From NCBI GenBank assembly GCA_037576215.1, contig JBANDB010000015.1:868001-932000 (forward strand): a stretch of DNA of 64,000 nt. The letters are read 5' to 3'. Below are positions 46,701-58,469 of this stretch, one piece after another. Position numbers and translations under genes: made by a program. The notes under the pieces were generated by a model, which was not told where the DNA came from, did not search any database, and saw only the letters and a program-made list of their open reading frames with translations. Each line of letters begins with the position of its first letter. Position 1 is the stretch's first letter. This DNA is from Armillaria gallica (taxonomy: Eukaryota > Basidiomycota > Agaricomycetes > Agaricales > Physalacriaceae).

Positions 46701-46915
46701 CGGCCTTTATAACTTGTACAGTAATGGGCTAATGTATGTATGAATGTGTAGTCTATGATAATATACACGATGCTATAACACACGCGCACTGCGATAAATG
46801 AGACAAGAGAAATGATAATACTAGTACAACTCTTGGTTTGAGTATTGTACAGCGGAGAAACCAGGCCATTAAGCAAATGAAGGACAGATTAGGAAGGAAA
46901 TGAAGGAAGGGAGGA
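43775..46915. other. Mostly non-coding; possible upstream exons
   Basis: 43775-44280 may hold minus-strand exons of the small acidic protein gene. From 44280 to 46915 I recognise no gene. The last 600 bases are probably the 3' UTR and downstream flank of the P450. Confidence 0.35.
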
Positions 46916-49011
46916 TTAGAAGTCGTGTCGTGCGATGAGTTCTACCGCTCGTATTGACCGAGGTGTGATGTTACATTTAAAGGGTGCGGGATGGCTGTCT
47001 CGCCCATAAGTCTTGGGTTTTACGACGGACAGAACATTGCGTACCTGACACTTCCGTGTGTGGGGTTGAACACGGGTTCGTCACCTTTCACTTTTGAGAT
47101 GTCGAACGAGGCGAGCGCCATCGAACAGACGATATACATAGTGGCTTGCGCCAATAGACGACCTGAGAGTAATATGTCAATATCTGGAAGTAATCGTGAC
47201 GTATGCTTGTACTTGCCTGGACATATCCTAAAGAAGACGGTCCGTTAGCGGACTAAACGGCGATACTATAGCATGTACGACGTACCGTCTACCGAATCCG
47301 AAACTAATTTCTCTGGGGTCTTGCTCGGGATTGGGGCCAAGGAAACGTTCAGGGTTGAAAGTCATTGGGTCCTTGTACATTTCTGGATCATGTGTCATTG
47401 CCCTAAGAGACGGGATGTCAGTGGATAAAGACGGAGATACGATCCTGCGGCAATTACCATATATTAGCAAACACGACGGATCCTTTTGGAATGAAATGGC
47501 CTTCGAAAACATCGTCTTCAAAGGTACCGTGAGGAATACCTAGCGGTATTTAAGCAAGGCAACGACTAGCAGACAAAAATCGCATACCTATCGGCGCAAC
47601 TGGGTGGAATCGTACAAGCTCTTTGCAGAGAGCGTTGATATACGGTAAGTCTTCCTGGTCGTCGAACGACGGCAGCCGGTCGCCTCCAAGTACGGAGTCT
47701 AACTCGGCTTGGGCCTTCTTCTGGACCTCAGGGTTAAGCACCATTAGGAGGAAGAAAGTGTCGAGAACTGCGACGGTCTGGCAGGGATAGGGTCAGACAT
47801 CGGTAAGACAGCAGCGGTTCTACGGGAAACGTACTGTATCGGCACCCGCTGTGGTAAAATGGCGTTAGAGAGGGAAATAAACCGAGTATTCAAAGTAACG
47901 AACCTGCATAAATTGCTCCAGCTGCCCACTTCAAATCATGCTCCTGCACACGTCCAGTGTCATCTTGAAGAAGCAGGTTTGAAACGAAGGATTCTTGAGC
48001 TTCACCGTTGGCCTAGATCATTTAACCGAGTCAGATCCTGTCATAGACAATAGAGACGATGCATGCAGATACGTACGATGTTCTTCTTGACCATTTCAAA
48101 GGGCACATTGATCATGTTACGCAAATCCTGCGCCCATTGCTTGGCTTTCGACTGAAAGCCGGCACCAGGAAGCCACTCGGGTATATGGCGCACTGTAGAT
48201 CGATACAGTTAGAAGAATAGTCAGGGCCATAGCTAGAGCGCAACATACGCATTGGAATAATGTCAACTAGGAATTGGCCTGGTGTGGAGGCGACTGATAG
48301 CTCTTCCATCGCGCAGTTTACGAGCGCCACCATTTCATCGTTATCACTTTTCACCTCGTAACCATAGGTGATGCGAAGCACCAGGGCCGCCACGTCCCTG
48401 TGAACGGATCAACGTCCGCTTCGACGGGAAACGGGACGGTAACTTACTGTGAGATATGCGAATGCAATTTTTCTGGCGAGTCGAGCAGTCGCTTCATGAG
48501 ATTGACGGCCTCTTGCTCCTCCATGGGATAGAAAGTCCGAATCGCCGACTTGCTGCCGAGAACGGAGTGGAGGAGTTTACGGTGCGAACGGAAAGTTTCC
48601 CCGTAGGAAGCTAGGCCGATTATGTCGTTCCAACCCATGAGCTCTCCAGCCATCACCATCTTGGGACGTTCGGAGTAGATGACGCTTCGTTTGTCGAGGA
48701 GTGCGTAGGCGGCGCGATGTGAGTTGAGGACGATGAAAGATTGACCAAACATTGATAGTGAACAGACATCGCCTAATGAAGATGGAACGCGTCAGTAGTA
48801 TGAAAAAACCAATGGTGGTGCGCATACCGTAGATGTCTGCCCACTTCGTAAAGGTCAACCAAGGGCGGTCGGAAGGCATGTCGAAAACATTGCCAATCAA
48901 AGGTAGGCCGCGAGGACCGGGAGGTAGGGAGCGTCGTTTGGAAATTATACGTTGAAGGAAATAGATGCTTGCGATGAAAAGAATGGAATCGAGAAAGAGG
49001 AATGAATTCAT
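46916..49011 (-). CDS. Cytochrome P450 (OrdA-like, CYP5144-type)
   Basis: Twelve exons on the minus strand (49011-48828, 48772-48448, 48397-48249, 48192-48077, 48012-47904, 47848-47835, 47777-47588, 47539-47458, 47402-47286, 47227-47217, 47162-47045, 46994-46916), all in phase, give 497 residues. An N-terminal membrane anchor (LFLDSILFIASIYFL) is followed by the Pro-rich hinge RRSLPPGPRGLPLIGN. The I-helix motif AGADTT is at 295-300, ExxR is E352-R355 (KELVRF), the meander region is NPERFLG, and the heme motif FGFGRRICPGR has Cys431 as ligand. Two exons are tiny (14 and 11 nt), and the intron after the heme Cys has a GC donor with perfect G|GCAAGT consensus. OrdA-like fungal P450s act in secondary metabolism or xenobiotic oxidation at the ER; the subfamily and substrate are not determined. 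The start is the first ATG that gives the anchor. Confidence 0.93.
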
Positions 49012-52000
49012 GGTGATGGAGAGTGGAAGGAAATGAAAGATGAAGGAGAGGAAGGAACTCGAGAGAGACAAGAAAAATTTCGACTAAAGCGCGCCCTTTA
49101 AATATAAAGCGAAGTAATCCGGTACCTTTTTACCATGCTTTCTCGACGGCCACTGATTAAGGGCTTCGAAATCTGTGGCGTACATTCGATCTTGACAATA
49201 GGAAATAGTGTTTTCACAATCGTGTAGTCACACGAAATTGGAAATGACACATCCTCCCGCCTCTGACCGCTTCTTCATCGTTCCGGACGGCAGGCTCGAT
49301 GATCCTATTCCTGTACAAGTCCTTGTTGATCGCGTCATTGAAAGAGTAAGCTGACGTCTTGCACCTATGGATCTACAAGAGTGTTCGCTTTTGTGCTATC
49401 TTGCCGAGTTGTTTCGATGTTGGAACTGACGCTCACGGCATCTGCCAGTAGTGTCAGGGTAAGTCGGCATGTTTCATCGTTCCAACAGACTGTGCATTCA
49501 CCGAGTAGGCAGCTTTCAGGACTGACCTTTGTCATACGCATCTGGAAAGACAATTTGAATGGTGGTGATAGGTGGTGATGGGAAGAGTCCAAGAAGAGCT
49601 AGATTTAGTCGGCGCCCTGAGGTGGCGCCTGAAATGCTTCCGCCACACACACCCCGCTCTGATCTTTTGCTGCGCCTCTTCTGCTCGCCCCGCCCCTCAG
49701 CTTGTTCTGGGGCTCGTTCGCCGGTTCTCGAGCCGCGAGGCAGTAAGGGACATCGATGTCGGCTGGAGTCGGAGGGAGGCGTGGCCCATCAGCTTGGCTG
49801 TTTTTTTCTTCCTTGACCTTAGTCAGTCGTATTGACTGTACAATTTACGTCCTACCCTCCTCATGTTTGGGCGTTCCGCGCTCCCAATGAAAGGATGTCA
49901 CAGAAGACGGTGGAGGGCAAGTGGAGGCTTAATCAATTCATCGCGCCGTCGCAGGTAACGCCTCGAGAAGGTATCACGAAGATAGGGCACCATCATTGGG
50001 GGGTAATGATGGTATGTAGACAGTGCTGAGGTGCTATAATTGTCCTGCACAGCTTTCCGTAATTGTAGGAATGGAAGAACAGGGAGCGGACCCACAAGAT
50101 CCCATGATGGAGCAACGACCGTAATCGGAAATCGTGCTTGACCTTTTCGACGAAGAATAACTGTCGAATTGGGTTCCTTGGAATTTGCGAGTCGAAGGGC
50201 TATCGACAGCAGACGCTGGCCGTTTGGGCAGGTATGTCGCATTGAACAGGACCCGATCAAAGCGAACCAAGATTTAGTAGAGATTCAATGAACCATCAAT
50301 TCTCCATTTGATTTAGATTTTCCTGTTATTCAATCACTGCGAGGGCATCGAGCATTCGATGACTCCACTAGAAATCCATGCAGTCCTCTCAACTTGCCAA
50401 GAGTCGACGGGAAGTTGAGATTACCTGAGCCAGTAATTCCAGTCTCTCAGGTTTGTCAGGCTTCAAGAGGACCCAGTTGATCCCCGTCTTCACGAGGCTG
50501 ATTCTGTCCGTCCTTTCAACAGCACCATGACCGCGGTACACGGTCCGATCAAGGATGACTGGGCTGACGGTTTGCCACTGCGTTCTCGCTTTCGTTACAC
50601 CTGAGCATGCCTGACGCTTAGGGCATCCGCGGGACCATCCGCCTATCCCATTCCTAAGGGGTTCCGAGTCTTGGAACAACCGTTCAAAAGCGCAGCCAGA
50701 GGTTGATGAAAAAAACTCACGATCAGTGGCGCACGATATCATCCAGGTACCAGCGCGGACCGACACTACGACGGACCTAAGCATGTAGCGCGGCGGCATG
50801 CCGTACGTGCGAGAAGCGGGCCACGTCAAAGGCGGGAGAATGTGCCAGCAAGACACTGAGGCGCTATGGACTGACAGTACCCCATTGCGCTGCTCTACGG
50901 ACCGTTCACCCAGCACTTCGATGATCCGCAAGGACAATAGCGCAGACTCGGATGTGGCAACCGCGTTGGATGCTGAGCAACCGAATCTTGACATCGGCTC
51001 GTAGATTTTCAACATTGGGACTTGACTGCATCGATAAATACTTGGCTAAAGCACTATTTAGGTGAGGTTGGTCAACATTATTACAACTTACTAACATTTG
51101 GTTCACAAAGTGCCCTTGTGTCAGCGACGAGCAAGCGTGAAGTGCGACCACGATTCCGGAAGAGCGGGACGAACGTTCCGTGGACAGCAAGCATGGGGAA
51201 GCCGGCTCGTTCTAGAAGAACACGCTTCAGCACGCCACTAAAAACTAGAAAAATGGACCTACAAGGATCCATACACCGGAAACGGAAGAAAGATGTGCCG
51301 CTAGAAATCTACTTGCCTTTTTCTACACCGCCGTATCCGTCGTTCACCGCTCATCATCCCTTTCCACTTAACTCCGGTCAGGGGGATAAATGTGACCATA
51401 TCTCCCTCATTGAGACTTGCGTCCTTTGGGCGCAGTCACACGAAAATCATAGCCGCTTTGCAACCGTATTTCCTGAGTATTTCCGTCTCAGCAATGTCAA
51501 CAGACGACTTCCATTTTCTTCACTGCTTAGGGATGAGAGAGAATCAAGGGACAGCGCTTGATTCTGATAAGACTAGGTGATTTTGGATATTGTTCTGACT
51601 GGAAGCAGAACCTGTCAATCTAAAGTTCATTCAGAACGAGATGGACATAACTACCAGATCTAACTGGGCTGCGCTGATTGCCACGTAGTCACCCTGCCCG
51701 GGTAAGTATACATAAACTACGAAAGAGTCAGAAATTAGGCCATTACGCAGCAGATTGGGGAACATTGAACGTGCCATTCTCTGCTCAGCGAGACAATCCA
51801 GAAAGCCGTATTAGGTCGCTCATACGGTCTGATTTCTAGAAAGTCCTCTGCGGATACTTTCAAGAAGAAATTAGCGAGAAGTAAGCCACGAGTGCAGCAG
51901 ATTCACCTTCAAAGACACGCCTATGATTGATGATCTTGACACAGAAGTTGAATCGTATCTCATCGGTCCGACATCCTCAACGGAGCGGGATTGCCAAGTC

Positions 52001-52377
52001 CAATTTTAATTAAACAGCGCGAGAAGGGCGGGCCGAAATTCGGCAGAGCCTGTAGCTCCCCCGGATGAGACGATGAGGAACATGTAAATGGGACGTGGCG
52101 GAAGAATAAACTTACTCCTTCAGGTTACGCAAACCAATTGTCCAATGAATCAGCCGACGGAATCGCATGTACTTGAAAACGATGTTACGCCATCAATGCA
52201 CCCGCAAGTAGCAACTTCAGGGAGTCCAAGACTTGTGGATTTCGGTACAGTAGTCGCATAACAAGCTGCAGCAAGATAATTAAACGTTAGTGAATGAAAC
52301 AGATAGGCATCAAGGATCCTTTACCTTGGTCGGTCGCACAAACTTGGAGGGCATACATTTGCGGGATAATAGTTCCC
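49012..52377. other. No recognised gene
   Basis: A possible first exon at 49243-49349 (+) reads MTHPPASDRFFIVPDGRLDD and ends before a GTAAGC donor; no second exon was found. Long frames at 51015-50389 (-) and 51022-51561 (+) have no domain, and the second starts at TTG. The P450 promoter lies in the first few hundred bases. Confidence 0.35.
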
Positions 52378-53151
52378 CTAATGCGAGTTGAAACATTGAT
52401 CACGTCCATCAACCGAGCATTCCCGTAAATGGACTACTAAAAAAGTGTTGTCCAGAGAGACGCTCTGTGTATATCTCCGCGGAGACTTCATCAACGATAT
52501 TGGTTTTGCGCTCAGCCAGAATAGCAAGCTTGGACAGCCCCGGATTTTTGCGTGTCCTGAGATCAAAGCAAGAGGACCCTTTCCTCCAGCCATGAATGAA
52601 AAGGTGTGCGTCCTTAACACGTGTAGTTCAGAGTGGAGCCTCGTCTTGCAGAACGACAATGAACATGACTGAAGGGTTATGATCAATTGAAGGATAGCAT
52701 AGCTGCGGCTGGTAGAGAGAAAACGCAATTTGGAACATGCAATTCCCAGCATCTGCGACGCTAAAGGGAGCCATATGAAATTGGAGCTCAGCCAAGGTAG
52801 CTTATTTATGAGGTCGCAGTACTGATTATCGACGCTCGGCAGTCCCTGTCTGGTAGCCTCGGAGTTCTGAGAGCATGCTTGTTCACTAGCCAGGCAACAT
52901 GGTATGTGATCGCAACCTGCATCGGAATGAAGTTCAACACTAAAGTAACATAAATTTAACATTGGTAAAGGAGATGAAAAGGAGCAGGACAAACTCAATG
53001 AGATGGCGCATAAAACAATATTGGGACCAATGTATTCGGGTTTGATTTTAAGATATCTGATAATCCTGGTATATCGCTTCTCCAATCGTTCGATCGCTGC
53101 AACAAAAATGGGCAGCCTGACGTCTACAGGTGTCCGTCGAGAAAGAGACAT
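52378..53151 (-). CDS. Orphan open reading frame, 257 codons
   Basis: An ATG-initiated unbroken minus-strand frame of 257 codons in a region without recognisable genes. It begins MSLSRRTPVDVRLPIF and contains a hydrophobic stretch (NIVLCAISLSLSCSFSSPL) and nine or more scattered cysteines (for example AGCDHIPCCLASEQACS). No domain is recognised. Codon use and composition are not obviously fungal coding-like, and splice sites inside it could be real. Its length is the only support. Confidence 0.25.
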   Translation of the reverse strand: MSLSRRTPVDVRLPIFVAAIERLEKRYTRIIRYLKIKPEYIGPNIVLCAISLSLSCSFSSPLPMLNLCYFSVELHSDAGCDHIPCCLASEQACSQNSEATRQGLPSVDNQYCDLINKLPWLSSNFIWLPLASQMLGIACSKLRFLSTSRSYAILQLIITLQSCSLSFCKTRLHSELHVLRTHTFSFMAGGKGPLALISGHAKIRGCPSLLFWLSAKPISLMKSPRRYTQSVSLDNTFLVVHLRECSVDGRDQCFNSH

Positions 53152-54026
53152 TGTAAGACTGTTGAAAACAAGTTCAGTAATCAGAAAATGAAGCGACTAC
53201 GCATCAGAACTAGTACGTGCCATGAAAGCGACATCTGTTGAACCCATGTTGGTGGTGGCTAATAAGGAACCAATTGGAAAAGGAAACTAGGTCGGGATCG
53301 GCACTACGGACCGGCGGATGTGATAGCTTGTGCAAAATCGGTAAAAACCACAGCGAGTCCATTATATTCATCCCTTAATATTCTCAACGGACTTGAAGCT
53401 CCTATCTTAATCACATCTTAACCCTTGCCAGGAATGGTTGGATCAAGGTCTATCGAGGTTGGGTCCGGCTGGATCCAGTTAATCTTCGATCACGTGATCC
53501 CGTTGTCGCAATTCCGGATTTTTCCTCGTCGGCTCACCTGCTTTGAAACCACCCATGCAAAATACGATTTGAACGCTCCTACATGAAACTACTGCGTTTG
53601 TCTCTGCCATACGCATCCCCCTCACAGTCAGCCATGACAATTCTATTACTGTCTCTCCAGCTTTATCCTATGCATTCCCCCAAGCAACGCTAGCCTCCGG
53701 ACTCCTCCCTCTTGTACTACAACAACAGCATCGTATTTCGTCCTACATATGGACGCGGTTTTCGAAAAGATTACTTTTTTCTAATGGAAAATGGGCTCTT
53801 CTCTGACGATGGCGATGATGCGTCCCATTTTACGACGGATAGACGGCAAGCCTATTTACTAGTTTAGTTCTCCCTCTTCCGCTGACACATTAACATGTCG
53901 TATAGGATATCATCAAAAGTCTCAGAAAGATATTATTGTCACCGGTCCGGGCTCTTCGTTAGCCGAAAAGCAACATATTTTACTTCGGCCTGATACGGTG
54001 ATCGTTTTCTCTAACCAGTGACCACC
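53152..54026. other. Upstream region of dienoyl-CoA reductase gene
   Basis: No gene. It contains the 12-bp palindrome GATCACGTGATC at 53488-53499. A pyrimidine-rich stretch lies near 53620-53730. Confidence 0.45.
53488..53499. promoter_or_regulatory. Palindromic E-box (GATCACGTGATC)
   Basis: A perfect 12-bp palindrome centred on CACGTG, 528 bases upstream of the reductase ATG. CACGTG is bound by bHLH factors in fungi. That it acts on this gene is inferred from position only. Confidence 0.35.
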
Positions 54027-55161
54027 ATGGCTCCGTCTGCATACATCGCGCCCGTTATTAATTCCACCCTTGTCTTTCGAGACGATATCTTCAAGGGCAA
54101 AGTCCTCTTCTGTACGGGCGGCGGGTCTGGGATCTGTCGCGCAATGACTGAAGCTGTGGTGCGTAACACGTCCGTTGTGTTTCGATTAATACCCTGACAA
54201 AATGACAGATGCGTCATGGAGCTAATGCTACTATCGTTGGACGCAAGTGGGTATTCCAAGTCTGATCCATTATTAATATACGCTTAACATGTTTAGACTC
54301 GACCGGCTTACACAGGTTGCGAAAGAACTTTCACAGACCACAGGTCAAGTCTGTATCCCCGCGCAAGCAGACGTCAGACAACCAAGCGCTATTCAAGACG
54401 CTGTCACGAAAACGATAGAAAAGTTTGGTCGCATCGACTTCGTCATCTGTGGTGTGTTCAGAGTTGCATGACACCGTCGCTCACCCTCATGTTGGTCAGG
54501 TGCTGCTGGTAATTTTTTGGCGCCAATATCTGGTATGTCGGAAAATGCGTTCCGAACCGTGATGGAAATAGACACAGTATGCTGCCTTCCTCGTATCAGT
54601 GCGATTCGTCCCTCACGCGTAGCCTTTCACTTAGATTGGAACGTATAACACTATCAAAGCGACCCTTGCTCATGTCCGTGCTTCCAAGGGCTCCTTCATC
54701 ATGACCAGCGCGACGCTTCATTATAACGGTAGGTGTCCCTGTCCTTGACATACCCAATGTTCTGTATGCTAAGGCTTCGCGCAGGGACTCCCTACCAGGC
54801 CCACGTATCAGCAGCAAAAGCCGGCGTAGACGCTCTTTCTAATGTTCTTGCTGTCGAAGAAGGTCCACACGGCGTGCGGTCGAACGTCATAGCACCCGGT
54901 CCCATAGCCAACACAGAGGGTATGACACGTTTGGCGCCCACGTCTGGCAAAGAGTTTCCGTATCCACTAGGGCGCCCTGGCGATGTTAAGGACGTTAGTA
55001 ACGCGACTGTATTTCTGTTCAGCGATGCGGCGGCGTATGTAACGGGCCAAATACTGGCCGTCGATGGCGGCAGTGAGCATCTTCGAACTACACAGCTGCC
55101 ATATCCGGCTTCAGTACTGGACCCATCTGCCACTCTGAAGGTTCTAAAAGCAAGGATGTAG
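54027..55161 (+). CDS. Peroxisomal 2,4-dienoyl-CoA reductase (SPS19-like)
   Basis: Six exons (54027-54158, 54209-54246, 54297-54451, 54500-54576, 54635-54728, 54785-55161), all in phase, give 290 residues. Features: the dinucleotide motif TGGGSGI (30-36), [26 protein letters not shown], a catalytic-Lys segment [11 protein letters not shown], and [11 protein letters not shown], with [13 protein letters not shown] near the end. This combination, including AAGNFLAP and IDTIGT, is characteristic of 2,4-dienoyl-CoA reductases, which reduce dienoyl-CoA with NADPH during beta-oxidation of unsaturated fatty acids. The C-terminus ARM fits a relaxed PTS1, suggesting import into peroxisomes. The Kozak context is good (ACCACCATGG). 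It is not related closely to the SDR family at 2-22 kb. Confidence 0.9.
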
Positions 55162-57322
55162 GATACTTCGTCTGTTTTATTGTTCACTATCGATCAATGG
55201 AAACTTGTAGTGTTGTCATGACCCCAAGTCAGGCCTGGGTCAGTCAAACAAAGTCAGTGGACATTTTCCCTTCTACCTACAGTAGCTCGAGTACCTGCAA
55301 AGCGGTAACGAGCCCCTATCCTGCCGGTCACGGCTTGGGTCGGCAACTGACTTTATCAGCCTGAATGAGGTATGTATCTTGAACTTATGACGCATCAAGG
55401 TCGCTTCCTGACGAGTATAAAGATGCGCGTTTTCTCTTCCATCCCCCCGACGTTCCTTTCCTTCCTTTTTCCCATCATCTCTCTGCCATCGAAAGTGCCG
55501 GCGACTTAGCTCTATCGCATCGACGAACGTTGACTCCCAAGCTGCGGCCGCTCCTCGACCTTTACCTAAACACTTTGGTTGCCCGTCTTTAATGGCGCCG
55601 CATTCGAATCTCGTTCGCGCTGCTAACATCCTCATTTTACGAGCCGCGTATTCTTGCAAAAGACCGTCAGAACACCGTTCAGATATCCAGAGTTGCGCGT
55701 TGGACGTTGAGCTGAACTGACTGGCATCACCATCACAATCTATCCTTTGACCAAATTCGCCGCACGGAAGGATTTCCGGCTCCTGCAAATGTACAAACAT
55801 GTTCATCGCCGTTTTGGCTTTAGGTCAGAACACGTATTCGAGTCTTAACGATCACCTCGCAATGCGCGATGAACCCGGTAAATCTCATTGCATTTCCACC
55901 GGCCGTTTGTTTCACAGTTCACTATGATTACGACTCTGCACCAGTGTTATTTTTGGTTTCGGACTTTCGATTGTCGAAATCATGTCGCCTGTTCCCGATC
56001 TAAGCGCAGGTGCTTATGCAGGTCAAATGTCAGATGCCGTGATGTGTCTCCACCCAAGTATGCTGCAGAGTGCAAAGACTTCGTCTACAATGCTCCTCTG
56101 GCATGTCTGTACTTCCTGCATTGTTCTGTCTATATTTTCTGTGGAGGCACTTGAGGCCTTGGACTATGTCATGATGTTTGACCCAAGGAAGCTATTTGCG
56201 CTGGGAACTTTTTGTCACTGTCAGTGTTTGGCCATGCTACAGCATGTTTTGTCGGTCACGCGGGCGTATATCACCAGTTCTCATCATACGTCAGCGCAGC
56301 GTTCATATGCACCACCGGAACTTCACAAGAAGCAAGAACATCAGTAGGGAATTACGTATCGAGAATGGCACGTTCTGATCTGTTTGAGGTGTGTACACTT
56401 TATTGGGAGTTCTTTCTGCAGTCGTAGGACGAAGTTCGTTTGGTGGCGTATGCTCGCTATAACCACGCTACCCGGCACCACTTGTAGACGGGGTATTGGT
56501 TACACGATAAAAGACCTTCGAAACCGGTAGCTTTCATGATTTCTAAATCCGTTACCGCTGCGAGTCGGTAAGACGAGCTTTTTGGACTAGGCCTAGCACC
56601 GGAACTTAAGCTTTTGCGGATGACCATCGACCCCAACTGTTTGAGCTGATAACATCATCGTGAACGGACAATCGCACGAGGACCGCGGTTTCTGTTGGGT
56701 CCTCAGGCAATACGGCAGGTGCCTCATGGGATTTAATTCCGTCACCGTCCTTGCTCGATAACGCGAGGTTTCAATGTGTATTGAATAGAAGGATTTAGTG
56801 ACACCATTGCAATCACAGCAAGCATTGCGGTTTCATGCCTTGTTCAATCTTGCTGAACTGCCTGTCTCCCTCCATTCGTGTGCTGCGCGACGCCGTTAAT
56901 ATGACTTGAGAGTTAGGCTAGGCGAGGGGCTTATACACTATACCTCGTCGTGTTGAATAACTTCACATAGTAAATCGATCTCGAGTCTCACAAGCTTATG
57001 CTTTTAAGGTTCGTTGGTGATCAATCAATGATCAATGCATTCAATGCGTACTACGTGTGTGTGTGTGATGTCTAATCTACAACCATGCAACCTAATATTA
57101 CAATCCACGGACTAGCCGTGTTAGACAGCAGTAGATAATGAGTGATAGGAATACAAGAGCGTGTCATATAACTAATGAGAGTGAGAGGTCATGGTCATGA
57201 ACAGACGTAGAGGATATAAAGGGTAAAAAGGTATCAAACACGTAGCGGGAATAAAACATGGACTAGCATGTCAAAACACAAAGCACGAACTAGCGTACCA
57301 GCAAAAGACGCGTTCTAGCGCG
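55162..57322. other. No recognised gene
   Basis: A TATAAA at 55416-55421 is followed at 55423 by MRVFSSIPPTFLSFLFPIIS, a signal-peptide-like frame of 28 codons that ends in a stop; no continuation was found. A frame from ATG 55982 (121 codons) has no domain. A (GT)n run lies at about 57053-57067. The last part is LPMO 3' flank. Confidence 0.35.
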
Positions 57323-58469
57323 TTAATGCATGTGAGAAGAAAAATCCAGACCGCGCATGATTCTAGATACATGGCGGGGTTTCTTGGCGACGGGTTCCCT
57401 CTTGGTGAGTACGGCGGTGTTGTTGGTGGTCGTAATTGCGCGCTTCTTCTTCTTGAGCTTGCATCCTCCCGTTGAGCCAGAAGAAGCACCGTTGGAGGTG
57501 GGTACAGCGCTAGCCGATGAATGATGTCTGGTGGAGGTGGCGGAAGCAGAGGCGGAGGCGGAGGCAGATGTAGATGCACTAGAGCTGCCACCACCGAGGT
57601 CGACGACGGCGGGGCCAGGGAAAGTGTACGAATCATTTGTGCTGTCGGTGTAGACCTGAAAACCATTAGCCAAACTGATAATATGAAAAAGGATCAGACA
57701 TACATCGATTAAAATACCAGGATCAGTGTCGCTGTAGGCTCCAGGTAACTTGACGAGATCACTGCTGGAAGGGGTACCGGTACCAGAGCCCCCCACTTTG
57801 AGCTGGGTGCACGAAGCGTAGAACTCTGCGCCTCCTTCTGACTGGGCATTATGAAGCGCAATTATCTCGTGGCGGATGAGGTAGTTGCCGGCAGCGAGGT
57901 TGCTTGGGATGGTCACATCGGCAGTCGCGCCATTCACTGCAATACATATCAGAAGTCGTATTTTTTTTTTCAGTTAAAATAAGATACGCACTGAGAGCGG
58001 CTTGTGCCCAAGTGCCGTCGGTCTTCCCAGCTTCCTCGATCTTGAACCATTCTGCATCCGTGGGATCAAAGTCAGCGCACGATGAATCGCCGCAATTCGT
58101 CAGGTAGGTCATCATTGGTCCGACATTGTGGGGCCACTACCATGAAAATTTGAGCTAGCATTGCAAGCGAGCAAAATTTATACTCACTGGTGAGCCGCTA
58201 GCACCTGTCCACAAGAATGAAACAGTGCTGCCGGGGTTAACATTGGCAACTTGGCTAGCTGCTAGGGCACCTGGCCCACAAGTAAGATCGGAATTCGTTG
58301 CACCCTTAATGGGATCCTGAGTAGAGACTTCGCGAGTGATTCCATCGGTACTGCCAGAAGCGACGGCGGGACCAGTGTGTTCGGTACCATCAATGGTCAC
58401 CTTCTGTACATATCCGTGGGCGGCGACGTAGGAAGCAGTGAGCAAGGGGAGGAGAAAGGATGCCTTCAT
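57323..58469 (-). CDS. AA9 lytic polysaccharide monooxygenase
   Basis: Four exons on the minus strand (58469-58188, 58136-57992, 57936-57704, 57655-57323) give 330 residues. The signal peptide MKASFLLPLLTASYVAA is followed by His18, which becomes the N-terminal Cu ligand (HGYVQ). The second His-brace ligand is in WPHNVGPMMTYL (His97), and the axial Tyr is in the EFYASCTQL segment (Tyr182). HEIIALHNAQ and the ending DPGILID are typical AA9 features. The usual AA9 Gln beside the axial Tyr is Glu here. The enzyme should cleave cellulose or related glucans oxidatively outside the cell. After the catalytic domain comes a Ser/Ala/Thr-rich linker (about residues 235-280) and a basic tail (CKLKKKKR, later KKPRHVSRIMRG) in place of a CBM1. 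A TATA box lies about 185 bases upstream. Confidence 0.93.

Noticed and set aside
50389..51015. 208-codon minus-strand ATG frame
   Set aside because: It contains no recognisable domain, is Cys/Ser/Arg-rich in an irregular way, and has an overlapping plus-strand frame; kept only as a gap note.
51022..51561. 179-codon plus-strand frame
   Set aside because: It starts at TTG with no upstream ATG in frame and shows no domain.
55273..55806. 177-codon minus-strand frame
   Set aside because: The plus strand of the same region has a TATAAA followed by a signal-peptide-like start, and neither could be extended; no gene called.
55982..56347. Frame starting MSPVPDLSAGAY, reminiscent of multi-pass fungal membrane proteins
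   Set aside because: The similarity ends after the first dozen residues, and no run of transmembrane segments follows.
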